Below are positions 9,854 to 17,563 of a stretch of DNA of 64,000 bases, one piece after another (within the stretch, counting starts at the first letter, position 1; each line of letters begins with the position of its first letter). Under the pieces are notes generated by a model. It had not been told where the DNA came from. It ran no database searches and saw only the letters and a program-made list of their open reading frames with translations. The stretch spans positions 404,659 to 468,658 of the forward strand of contig CABIWB010000001.1 in NCBI GenBank assembly GCA_902362275.1, read 5' to 3'. The position numbers were made by a program, and so were the translations under genes. Source of the DNA: Coriobacteriaceae bacterium (GTDB lineage: Bacteria; Actinomycetota; Coriobacteriia; Coriobacteriales; Coriobacteriaceae).

Positions 9854-11365
9854 TTGCGGCTGCGACGAGAGACGGGAGATGCGCAGTATTGCGCTAAGTG
9901 CGGAGCTCAGATACCCGATGGCTCCATGTTTTGCACGAGCTGCAGCGCTCGCGTGGGCGGAGTTGAGGACCAGGCGGAGCCTGTGACGTTTCCGGTAGGG
10001 GATGCGCCGGCGACCGCTCCTGCGGGACAGCACGCTCCTCAGGGTACCTCGGCTCATATGGCGGCGCGGTCTCGTTATGAGGAACCTATGACCGGGCCTG
10101 CCGAGGCCTCTCAGCCGTTTGTTCCGCCGCCGCCCAAGAAACCCAAGCACAGGGGCCGCATCGTCGCTGCCGTTATCGGTGGTGTGGCCGTTGTCGCCAT
10201 TGTGACGGCAACTGTTGTCGTGACGCGTATCGGCGCGTCGTCCGAGGTCACTTCGGGTGGCAAGGGCTATGTTGTCTGCGCATGCGAGACCAAGATTCTG
10301 CCCAAGAACAGCCAGGGTAAAAAGATTAAGAGCTTTACCGTCGAGCTGGCGCCCGCGAACGGCAAGGGCAAGAGCTATACCATCAAGGTCGATGGCGAGG
10401 ATGGCTTTGCCATAGAGGACTTTGGCGAGCTGCCCGACCAGAAGTACCAGATGACCATCACCTCGGGCAAGGGCAAAAAGAAGAGCACGACCACCATGAA
10501 GGTCGACTACGCCAAGGAGGGCTCGGACGCCCCCAAGAACGTCGAGCTCACGCAGTCCAAGAAGGAGGCCAAAGCCTCTGCCAACTCTAAGGACTCGATA
10601 AACAAAGCCATCGCCTCGGTCGCCACGACGCTGGAACAGCTGAAGTCGAAGGACGCTGACGACGCGCAGGCGAGCTACGAGGCCGTTTCCGCCACGCAGG
10701 ATGTCGACTTTACGGCTGCAGTTGGCGAAGGCCCGCTGAATCCGTCCCCCGATGACACGTGCCAGATCACGGCTACGTGGACCTATCCTCAGGTGAAGGG
10801 CCAGGGCGTGGGTGTCGCCAAGTTTAACAAGGATATGGTCCAGCTCGTTGCGGATACGCTCGATGCGAGCAAGCAGGCCTCGATGGATGACGAGGACAGC
10901 CACGTGACCATGATGTACACCGCCGAAATCGTCTCGATTGACGGCGATATCGCCTGCGTGCGAACCTACGCCGATAGCTATCAACCTCCGTATCGATCGG
11001 AGCGAGTGACAAGGTCGGCGTACTACAACCTCAAGACGGGTGAGCAGGTTTCGCTCGAGGACTCGCTTGTGCAGCATGGGCTCTCGTTTGACACCCTCAA
11101 GAGTGAGACCAAGCAGGCAATTAAGACGGCAAAGCCGAATATTGACTCTGTGTCCGAAGGCAACATCGACGATGACGATAACTACACCGGGGATCATTTC
11201 TACTACGATGGCAAGGGCTATATCGTTGTCCTCGATACTGGCGAGTTTGACTGCATGGCATGGGATACGCACGACTTGGTTGCGCACGCCTTCGACTCGA
11301 GCTATTCCTGCGGTCAGGATGTAACGCCCGAGCGGGCTAGGGCCACGTACGTGCCCAACGAGTAG
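9854..11365 (+). CDS. zinc-ribbon membrane protein with a DUF3298/RsiV-like C-terminal region
   Basis: The product of about 503 residues has three parts. An N-terminal CAKC-(12)-CTSC zinc ribbon is followed by a proline-rich linker. A single membrane helix lies near residues 100-125 (IVAAVIGGVAVVAIVTATVV). The extracytoplasmic part ends in a region containing AYYNLKTGEQVSLEDSLV, which resembles DUF3298/PdaC-RsiV domains. The start is uncertain. The frame opens after a stop at 9833, and the only start-like codon before the ribbon is TTG 9854 with a poor ribosome site. An ATG at 9790 in another frame runs into this region, so a small frameshift near 9878 is possible. The role is unknown; envelope sensing is a guess. 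Confidence 0.7.
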   Translation: MRLRRETGDAQYCAKCGAQIPDGSMFCTSCSARVGGVEDQAEPVTFPVGDAPATAPAGQHAPQGTSAHMAARSRYEEPMTGPAEASQPFVPPPPKKPKHRGRIVAAVIGGVAVVAIVTATVVVTRIGASSEVTSGGKGYVVCACETKILPKNSQGKKIKSFTVELAPANGKGKSYTIKVDGEDGFAIEDFGELPDQKYQMTITSGKGKKKSTTTMKVDYAKEGSDAPKNVELTQSKKEAKASANSKDSINKAIASVATTLEQLKSKDADDAQASYEAVSATQDVDFTAAVGEGPLNPSPDDTCQITATWTYPQVKGQGVGVAKFNKDMVQLVADTLDASKQASMDDEDSHVTMMYTAEIVSIDGDIACVRTYADSYQPPYRSERVTRSAYYNLKTGEQVSLEDSLVQHGLSFDTLKSETKQAIKTAKPNIDSVSEGNIDDDDNYTGDHFYYDGKGYIVVLDTGEFDCMAWDTHDLVAHAFDSSYSCGQDVTPERARATYVPNE

Positions 11366-11390
11366 AGTAAAGTCGCAAGAAGTGAATTAC

Positions 11391-11432
11391 AAAGTCCCCG
11401 GTGGCGCAAGACGCAGCGACGCCGGGGACTTT
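11391..11432 (+). terminator. hairpin after the zinc-ribbon gene
   Basis: Perfect 11-base arms, AAAGTCCCCGG and CCGGGGACTTT, lie 25 bases past the stop. There is no long T-run, so termination efficiency is uncertain. The GTCCCC core links it to the GGGGAC repeat family. Confidence 0.55.
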
Positions 11433-11479
11433 ATGATGCAGATTGGCTCCGAAACAAGCCGTCTGGGCCAGCCGCGCCA

Positions 11480-11632
11480 CGAAAAGCGCCCATCTACTAC
11501 GTTTGTCCAGGTTGTACCGGCCATGGGGCGTTTTTTTAACAATGCGGCAAGACGTTTACCTGCGGTTTTGTTAACTCAAATTTGGCTATGGTTAGCGGCC
11601 TTGGGTTAAACGTAGTAGACGGGCGCATTTCG
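11480..11632. repeat. TACTACG-type inverted repeat, copy 2
   Basis: The arms at 11480-11504 and 11608-11632 match at 23 of 25 positions. They share CTACTACG with the element at 9621-9780, but the outer parts of the arms differ completely between the two copies while remaining self-complementary. The shared 18-mer TTTACCTGCGGTTTTGTT lies at 11555-11572. Confidence 0.75.
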
Positions 11633-11658
11633 TGCCATACGACCCAAGCGGGGAGGTA

Positions 11659-11895
11659 TTAGCCGCGCTGGAGGCCGAAGAGTTTGGCGTTGCGCTCGGC
11701 GACCATCATGTTGATGTCGGCGATTTCCATCTCGCCGTCAATGTAGGGCTGGTAGGTGCCGTATGGGTCGCCAGCCCCCAGGCTGCAACTGCCGCAGTTA
11801 TCGCAGCTGCCGTTGCCGCAGCCGGCGAGTGCCAGTTTAATGATCTCCTCGCGCTCGGCACGCGTCGTGTCCTTGATGAGCTTACTTTTTGCCAT
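11659..11895 (-). CDS. small cysteine-rich protein, unknown function
   Basis: This is a 78-residue soluble protein. Its centre is a dense cysteine cluster (CGNGSCDNCGSCSLG), followed by YGTYQPYIDGEMEIADINMM. The CxxxxCxxCxxC spacing suggests a bound metal or Fe-S centre, but I know no matching family. The start at 11895 (MAKSKLIKD) has a GAGGAA ribosome site; longer in-frame starts overlap the divergent gene at 12033 and look non-coding. It is transcribed away from that gene. Confidence 0.75.
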   Translation of the reverse strand: MAKSKLIKDTTRAEREEIIKLALAGCGNGSCDNCGSCSLGAGDPYGTYQPYIDGEMEIADINMMVAERNAKLFGLQRG

Positions 11896-12032
11896 GACGT
11901 TCCTCGATTCGCTTGTTGCCGCCTGTCGCGCATGTCTTGTAAATACCGACGGCCTTTGCCCATCATAGGCTTTTGCGCGGGTAGAATGCATGGATAACTT
12001 GAGGCGCACGCGCGACGGAAAGGAATCGTTGC

Positions 12033-13022
12033 ATGGATCAGGACAAGACAACCGTGATGGGCGGCTACGGTTCCGCGCAGGCTGGCGATAGCGCCGATGC
12101 GACCCGCGTTGTTCCCAACCCCGGTTATACCGACCCCGCGGCGACGCAGCCTTCTGCCGAGCCCACCCGGGTTATGGGCTATGGCGACACGGCGCAGGAT
12201 TCTTACGCTGCATCTTCGCAAGGCCCCTATGGCAACGCAGCTCCGGACCCGTTTGATTACGCGCCGCAGGATTCTTATGCCGCCTCGACGCCGAATCTCT
12301 ATGATGACCTGTCGCAGAATCCCATCCCGCAGCCTCAGCAGACGACGTATATGCCCCGCACGGCGCAGCCTCGCTACGAGTCGCGCGAGCCGTATCGCGA
12401 GTATCCCAAGTCCATCCCTCAGTATGGCGAGGACGAGGAGAAGAAGCCTTCACGTTCGTCGAGCGTGATCAAAAAAATCCTGATCGTGCTGGCGATCTTC
12501 TTTGCCCTGTCGGTTGTGTTTGCCATCGTGTCGGGTATGCTCAACAAGCGAGGGAGCTCGACGGCCGATACCACTGCCGAGCAAACCGAGTCCGCCTCGT
12601 CTAGCACCGTCGATCTGAGCGATATCCCGGGGCAGTACTGGTCCAATGCCAAGAAGCTTCTCAAGTCGCGCGGCGCCGATCTTTCGAATGCCGTGGTCCT
12701 GACTGATGATGGCTCAACGCCCGTCGTCGATGCCAACTGGGTCGTTACTTCTGCCTACTATAACGACAACGGCAACCTCGAAATTCAACTCACGCACAAG
12801 AACAGCTCGGGCAACTCGTCCGGCGGCCAAAGCGGTCCCGACAGCTCGAGCTCCAACACGCTGGAGGACCTGAGCAACAAGGCGCAGGAGCTTGGGGATA
12901 AGGCCCAAGAGCTGGGTGACACGGCTCAGAATCTCGGCGATACCGCACAGAATCTGGGCGATATGGCAACGAACGCCTGGAACGCCCTACAAAACGGCAT
13001 TTCGGGCGCGCAGGGAAACTAG
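12033..13022 (+). CDS. single-pass membrane protein with PASTA-like region and C-terminal heptad repeats
   Basis: The 329-residue product begins with about 140 residues rich in Pro, Gln, Tyr and Ser (cytoplasmic and disordered). One membrane helix follows (IKKILIVLAIFFALSVVFAIV), then an outside domain. Its DIPGQYWSNAKKLLKSRGAD segment recalls the start of PASTA-type repeats. After a Ser/Gly linker comes a seven-residue repeat (KAQELGD, TAQNLGD) repeated about five times, which should form a short amphipathic helix or coiled coil. The ATG has a GAAAGGAA ribosome site. The function is unknown. Confidence 0.8.
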   Translation: MDQDKTTVMGGYGSAQAGDSADATRVVPNPGYTDPAATQPSAEPTRVMGYGDTAQDSYAASSQGPYGNAAPDPFDYAPQDSYAASTPNLYDDLSQNPIPQPQQTTYMPRTAQPRYESREPYREYPKSIPQYGEDEEKKPSRSSSVIKKILIVLAIFFALSVVFAIVSGMLNKRGSSTADTTAEQTESASSSTVDLSDIPGQYWSNAKKLLKSRGADLSNAVVLTDDGSTPVVDANWVVTSAYYNDNGNLEIQLTHKNSSGNSSGGQSGPDSSSSNTLEDLSNKAQELGDKAQELGDTAQNLGDTAQNLGDMATNAWNALQNGISGAQGN

Positions 13023-13056
13023 CGGCCGAGCGGCTAGAGCCTTAGCAGTGCAAACA

Positions 13057-13124
13057 AAAACGGGTCGCAGGATCGCGTGACCGGGCGCATAGGCGCGTTG
13101 GTCGGCGGTCCTACGTCCCGTTTT
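13057..13124. terminator. bidirectional terminator-type hairpin
   Basis: The arms AAAACGGG-CG-AGGA-CG at 13057-13075 and 13106-13124 pair with a few mismatches. They carry A-runs and T-runs at the outer edges, as expected for a terminator that serves the convergent genes on both sides. Confidence 0.6.
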
Positions 13125-13132
13125 GCTGTCGG

Positions 13133-14314
13133 TTACAGCTGCTCGGCTGGACGGTCGGGCGAGCTAAAGCCCGAGTCAAACGTAACGACGCACGAGGCAT
13201 CGGGCCTGCGCTCGTGCACGATGCGCGTGACGAGCTCCAGCAGCTCCTCGTCGGATATGTCAAAGCCGTCGGGACGCACCAGGTCAAATGACACAAAGCC
13301 GTCGTGCTCGTGCAGGTCGTGGATGGAGAGCGCGGGGTCGATCTGCATGACGCCGCGCTTGACCCAGCCGCGCAGGTCGTCGCCGGTGGTGGCGATGGGG
13401 TCGCAGTGCAGCGTGATGCCAATGCCCATCTGCCGTTTGATATCGTGCTCGATGGTGTCCAGGATCTCGTGGTGCTCAAACGCATCGCCCTCGCCGGGCA
13501 TCTCCACGTGGGCGCTGGCAAACTGACGACCGGGGCCGTAGTCGTGCACCATCAGGTCGTGCGTGCCTAGGACCTGCGGATACGACATGATCTTGTCGCG
13601 GATTGCCTGGACGAGCTTGGGGTCGGGCGCTTGCCCCAGCAACGGGCTGATGGCGTCGCGCACTAGGCCCATGCCGCTGATGCAGATGAAGATGCCCACA
13701 CCCAGGCCAGCCCAGCCATCGAGGTCAAAGCCGGTCGTCTGCGAAATAAGCGCCGCCACTAAGACCGAGCCCGAGGTGATGACGTCGTTTTTGGAGTCCT
13801 GCGCCGTGGCGATGAGCGTCTCGGAATCGATGCGGTTACCCAGTGCGCGGTTGAACGCGGCCATCCAGAATTTGACGAGCATGGACAGAACAAGGGCGGC
13901 CATGGAGAGCGCCGAATACACGGTGGGCGAGGGCTTGATGATTTTGGTGACAGACTCGAGGATCAGATTGATGCCGACGGCGCAAACCAGGACGGCGACG
14001 AACAGGCCGGCTAGGTACTCGTAGCGGCCGTGGCCATAGGGGTGGCCTTCGTCTGCCGGGCGGCTGGCAAGGCGGAACCCGAGCAGGCTTACGATGTTGC
14101 TCGAGGCATCGGAGAGGTTGTTGAAAGCGTCGGCGATGAGGGAGACGGAACCGGCGAGCAGGCCCGCGATGCCCTTGGCTAGGCACAGGGTGATGTTGAG
14201 GCCAATGCAGATGAGGCTTGCGGCAAAGCCCGCGTTGATGCGGCAAGAGGTATCGACCGGCTCGCTTTCGCTGCCGGGAACAAGCGTATGTACCAGCCGA
14301 TTTACAAATAGCAT
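13133..14314 (-). CDS. cation diffusion facilitator family metal exporter
   Basis: CDF proteins export divalent metals (Zn, Fe, Mn, Co) by proton antiport. The 393-residue protein has six predicted membrane helices. The TM2 site motif is ADAFNNLSDASSN and the following loop is HPYGHGRYEYLAGL. The TM5 site is QDSKNDVITSG, and a cytoplasmic C-terminal dimer domain contains VHDYGPGRQFASAHVEMPG. A further 100 residues extend past the usual ferredoxin-like domain (FVSFDLVRPDGFDISDEEL), so it is longer than FieF-type proteins. The metal cannot be assigned from these residues. The start at 14314 is preceded by GAGGAGA. Confidence 0.93.
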   Translation of the reverse strand: MLFVNRLVHTLVPGSESEPVDTSCRINAGFAASLICIGLNITLCLAKGIAGLLAGSVSLIADAFNNLSDASSNIVSLLGFRLASRPADEGHPYGHGRYEYLAGLFVAVLVCAVGINLILESVTKIIKPSPTVYSALSMAALVLSMLVKFWMAAFNRALGNRIDSETLIATAQDSKNDVITSGSVLVAALISQTTGFDLDGWAGLGVGIFICISGMGLVRDAISPLLGQAPDPKLVQAIRDKIMSYPQVLGTHDLMVHDYGPGRQFASAHVEMPGEGDAFEHHEILDTIEHDIKRQMGIGITLHCDPIATTGDDLRGWVKRGVMQIDPALSIHDLHEHDGFVSFDLVRPDGFDISDEELLELVTRIVHERRPDASCVVTFDSGFSSPDRPAEQL

Positions 14315-14530
14315 GGTGTGTCTCCTCGCATTCTTATTAAGGGGATAGTGTAGCTCGCACAGACGCAACGCGCGCCGGTGCTCAGAAAATGCAGTAATGG
14401 TCTGCCGGCGCTAACGAGTGGGGCTTCTTGTCCGACCGGGTGCTCCATTTTGGCCATATGGGTATGGGCATGTGCTTACCTGCCCGACATACTTAATGTC
14501 GACAGCCCCTGCGCAAAGGAGGACGTATCC

Positions 14531-15868
14531 ATGGACGAGATGTTTGCCATTAAATGCCAAAACTGCGGCGGCCCTATGTACTCACACCGGGCTAAACGCA
14601 GCTTTGAGTGCGCCTATTGCGGCACGGTCGTTCCGTGGCAGGCCGATGCGGGGGAGCCCAAGAGCGCCCTGGGCATTCACCATACGCCGCTGACGGTTGT
14701 CGATGGGCTGCTTAAGCTCACCCATGTGTCGCAGCTCGAGCGCCCGGAGGACCCGGACTGGTATTTCTTCAATTCGCACTGGCGCAACCAGACGGTTCTG
14801 GAGCATCTGCTGTGGGAGGACCGCGGCACGGCGCAGGAGTTCCAAGAGGCTGCGCACGTGAGCATTCCGTGCCCCTTCTGTGGCGCGTCCTTTGAGGGGT
14901 CATCGACCCAGCGCGTGTTTGAGTGCCCGTCCTGCGGCAATAAGATCGGCGTTGCCGACCTCCTCAAGCCCGGTACCTTTAGCAAGCGCCTGACCATGGG
15001 CGTTGGTGCGGAGTATGTACCTGAGCAGGGTATTCCCTGCGAAATCTCGCCGCAACAGGCGCGTGCCAACGCGATGCAGCTGGTGCGCCAGTACCCCGAC
15101 GCCTTTGCCGGGCACGACGTGGAAGACGCGATTCAAAATGACATGATGCTCTTCTACTTCCCCATGGCGCTGGCGGACCTGCGCATGATAGCGTCCTTCC
15201 TGGGTAAGGGGCTGAGCAAGGAGACCTTGGTGTACTACGAGGTGCTCGACTGGGCGTATCCCAGGGCAAACTACCTGGACGTTCGTCTTATGGGCATTTT
15301 GGAGCCGTGGGACTTTGCCAAGGTTGGACCGTTTGACCCGGCCATGCAGGAGGGCGACTTCCGCGTTGTCTCCGTCGATGCGTCTACCAAGGACCAGGTG
15401 GTCATTGATAAGCTGGCGCTCGACGTTGCCGGCAACGACGCCGAGGCAGTACTGGGGCTCAATAAAAAGAGCATCCGCACCTGGGCGCGCAAGGCCCGCA
15501 AGCACAAGGATGGCCTGGTGATGGTGCCGGTCTACTTTGTCGATCGTCCCGCGTCGGACAGCCGCGATGGCGAGCAGGTGCGCATCGCTGTGAACGGCCA
15601 GACGGGCCGTGCGGCAGCGGTGGTGTTTAGCGACAAGCGCGAGACGCATGTGGTGGCGCCGCTCAATCCGAGCCTGCATCTGTCCGGAGAAAGCACCGTG
15701 CACGCCACGCCCATCGAGGTCAAATACGTTAAATCGCCGTTCCTATACCAGATCGTGCGCCGTGGAGGCGGCGAGCAACCGCGCCAGGTGGCATCCGCCG
15801 TCGAGAGTTCCTACCGAGAGGAGAAGCCCAAACGCCGCGGTCTGCTGAGTGCGCTATTTGGGAAGTAG
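14531..15868 (+). CDS. double zinc-ribbon (TFIIB-like) protein, unknown function
   Basis: The 445-residue soluble protein begins with a four-cysteine zinc ribbon (CQNCGG, CAYCG). A second ribbon follows near residue 115 (CPFCGA, CPSCGN). The long C-terminal region has mixed alpha/beta character and the segment NKKSIRTWARKARKHKDGLVM. There is no signal peptide or membrane helix except a weakly hydrophobic end (RRGLLSALFGK). An AAAGGAGGA ribosome site fixes the start at 14531. I do not recognise the C-terminal domain. The protein may act on membrane or cell-envelope assembly, but nothing in the sequence proves that. Confidence 0.85.
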   Translation: MDEMFAIKCQNCGGPMYSHRAKRSFECAYCGTVVPWQADAGEPKSALGIHHTPLTVVDGLLKLTHVSQLERPEDPDWYFFNSHWRNQTVLEHLLWEDRGTAQEFQEAAHVSIPCPFCGASFEGSSTQRVFECPSCGNKIGVADLLKPGTFSKRLTMGVGAEYVPEQGIPCEISPQQARANAMQLVRQYPDAFAGHDVEDAIQNDMMLFYFPMALADLRMIASFLGKGLSKETLVYYEVLDWAYPRANYLDVRLMGILEPWDFAKVGPFDPAMQEGDFRVVSVDASTKDQVVIDKLALDVAGNDAEAVLGLNKKSIRTWARKARKHKDGLVMVPVYFVDRPASDSRDGEQVRIAVNGQTGRAAAVVFSDKRETHVVAPLNPSLHLSGESTVHATPIEVKYVKSPFLYQIVRRGGGEQPRQVASAVESSYREEKPKRRGLLSALFGK

Positions 15869-15983
15869 GGGAGTAGCGCCGGGGTGTCGGGCTGCATCAC
15901 AAGGTCATTAGATGAATTTAAAAGTGCTGGGAATGTGCTAACATTGCCGATAGCCTTAATCTTGTAGAAGCGGAGGCCGGATT

Positions 15984-16450
15984 ATGGGTTTTGCGGATCA
16001 GCAGCTTCAGATTCAGGTACCGTATTCTCCTGACGACACGTTTAATGCCTTGAAGGCAGCTATGGAAAAGCTACCTAAAGTAAAAGTTGATAGCGCATCG
16101 CCCACAACAAGAACAGTTGCAGCCGAGATTGGTATGAGCCTTTGGTCCTGGGGTGAAAATATCAGTATTTCGGTTGTTCCAGTTGAAGGCGGATCTGGCA
16201 TTACTGTCAACTCGTCATCTAAGGTCAGGGCAAACGTATTAAACGGGGCAAAAATGCAAAGAATATTGCCGAGATAGTCGATGCCCTATCGAAGGAGCTC
16301 GAGCAGTATCCGCAGGTCTCACAGACTATTGAGACGCTGGTGGATAGTGGTGATGTAGCTGCAAGGCTCGAAAGGCTTGCCGCGCTGCGTGATAGTGGAG
16401 TACTTACCGAGGAAGAGTTTGCTGCAGAAAAGGCGAAAATCCTTTCGTAA
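15984..16450 (+). pseudogene. SHOCT-domain protein broken by a one-base frameshift
   Basis: The first frame (15984 to about 16244) encodes an N-terminal alpha/beta domain (VPYSPDDTFNALKAAMEKL, LWSWGENISISVVPVEGG). The second frame runs from about 16247 to the stop at 16448. It reads GKNAKNIAEIVDALSKEL and ends in a clear SHOCT motif (LERLAALRDSGVLTEEEFAA). Adding one base before the GG at 16245 joins the frames as LNWGKNAKN, which fits the family pattern. As sequenced, the product stops after 97 residues without its SHOCT end. A GCGGAGG ribosome site precedes the ATG. Local base composition is less GC-rich than the neighbours. It could be a true pseudogene or a sequencing error. Confidence 0.75.
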
Positions 16451-16544
16451 TTAGACACGATGGTTGGAATTGCATTCTGGTATTGAACTTGTTTATACCA
16501 GGCTGAAAACATCGTGTGGAATAAAAGTGCGCAGTAGCCTCGCC

Positions 16545-16997
16545 TTATACAGCAATAGGGACCTCTTTTGGGCGCCCTGCCTTTGGTGCGTCGGCGAGTC
16601 GTGCCTCGATGGAAGCTTTGGACACCATTCGCTTGGTGCCATCCTTCCATGAATCCAACAGTTTAGCATTTATAAGTTGCGATACTCTTGCCGAGCTAAC
16701 GCCAAGCATGCGCGCGGCATCCGCTGCGGTGACGGCGGGGATATCGTTGAGTTCGCGACTGACGGCCACGGCGATAATCTTGTCACCGTATTGTGGCTCA
16801 TGTCCGAAGTCTTGCGCGGCAAGTTCAATGCCACCCATAAGGTTATCGTCGACCATACATGCGAGATAATCAGCGGCGCTTTCGACAGCGTCGTTTAGGC
16901 TGGAGCCAAGCGTTCCTCCTCCGCCCAGCGAGCCGCATGGCACGGCATCGACAACGCCATCTGAATCAAAGAACTCGAATTCCCATACGTAAACCAG
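16545..16997 (-). CDS. HicB-like protein with helix-turn-helix, apparent CTG start
   Basis: The first 70 residues have HicB-type features: YVWEFEFFDSDGVVDAVPCG, then GTLGSSLNDAVESAADYLACM. A MerR/HTH_17-like helix-turn-helix follows (VTAADAARMLGVSSARVSQL). It is most likely a DNA-binding regulator or an orphan antitoxin; no HicA partner is visible on either side. The coding signal extends upstream of the GTG at 16943, back to a perfect AGGAGGT (17009-17003). The only start-like codon correctly spaced from that site is CTG at 16997, and an in-frame stop lies at 17012. Translation from CTG, giving about 150 residues, is therefore the best reading. Confidence 0.75.
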   Translation of the reverse strand: MVYVWEFEFFDSDGVVDAVPCGSLGGGGTLGSSLNDAVESAADYLACMVDDNLMGGIELAAQDFGHEPQYGDKIIAVAVSRELNDIPAVTAADAARMLGVSSARVSQLINAKLLDSWKDGTKRMVSKASIEARLADAPKAGRPKEVPIAV

Positions 16998-17198
16998 GTA
17001 AGACCTCCTCTAATGGCGAATAATACGAGGCGTGCTCCTAGAATATTCCGGTCGCATCGATGCAGCTGAGCATGCCTATCTTAAAGCCTCGCGCGGACTC
17101 GAATTTCAATGTCGCCTAGCGCCTTCGTGCAGGATTCCCGAAGTGACTAAAATGTGACCATAGAGGCAGTTTTAGCGAACCCCATGGGAGTGACACGC

Positions 17199-17468
17199 AT
17201 GGACAACAACACCTTGCTGTTTCAGGACAAGGGTTCGGGTAGGTTTAAAGACGTCAAGATCTACCCTAATCGCATTGAGGTACTCAAGAAGGGCACTTTC
17301 GGCGGCAAGCACACCGAGATTGTCTACCTTAAGGACATCACGGGGGTCAGCAGAATCAAGGGCCGCGACGTTTTTCTGCGCAACAGGCTGTTGACTGCCT
17401 GCGTCTTTAGCCTGAGCAGCCGCTCCCAGGCCCAGGAATTTGTGAACGTGCTGAACATGGTGATGTAG
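17199..17468 (+). CDS. small PH-like domain protein, unknown function
   Basis: An 89-residue protein made of short strands and one C-terminal helix (SQAQEFVNVLNMVM). The pattern YPNRIEVLKKG, EIVYLKDITGVS and DVFLRNR resembles small bacterial PH-like domains, which often occur with SHOCT domains. The start at 17199 follows GGGAG; a further 15 codons upstream are open but have no ribosome site. It sits between the HicB-like gene and the convergent PI-PLC gene. The functional assignment is tentative. Confidence 0.68.
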   Translation: MDNNTLLFQDKGSGRFKDVKIYPNRIEVLKKGTFGGKHTEIVYLKDITGVSRIKGRDVFLRNRLLTACVFSLSSRSQAQEFVNVLNMVM

Positions 17469-17502
17469 CCTATGGCGGCGTTCGGGCCAAGGTAAAAATC
17501 GG

Positions 17503-17520
17503 GGGCACAGAACGGTGCCC
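17503..17520. terminator. short perfect hairpin between convergent genes
   Basis: GGGCAC and GTGCCC arms enclose a six-base loop within a GGGGG/CCCC context. It lies between the 17468 stop and the convergent PI-PLC stop at 17564. A termination role is inferred from position. Confidence 0.35.
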
Positions 17521-17563
17521 TGCGCCCCTCGTCGAGTCGATGTGTCCAAAAGGGTCGGCTCGC

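Noticed and set aside
9629-11287. 552-codon minus-strand reading frame
   Set aside because: It is antisense to the zinc-ribbon gene, has Arg/Leu/His-rich low-quality content and no ribosome site.
16451-17198. HicA toxin partner for the HicB-like protein
   Set aside because: No frame on either side resembles the small double-stranded-RNA-binding HicA fold.
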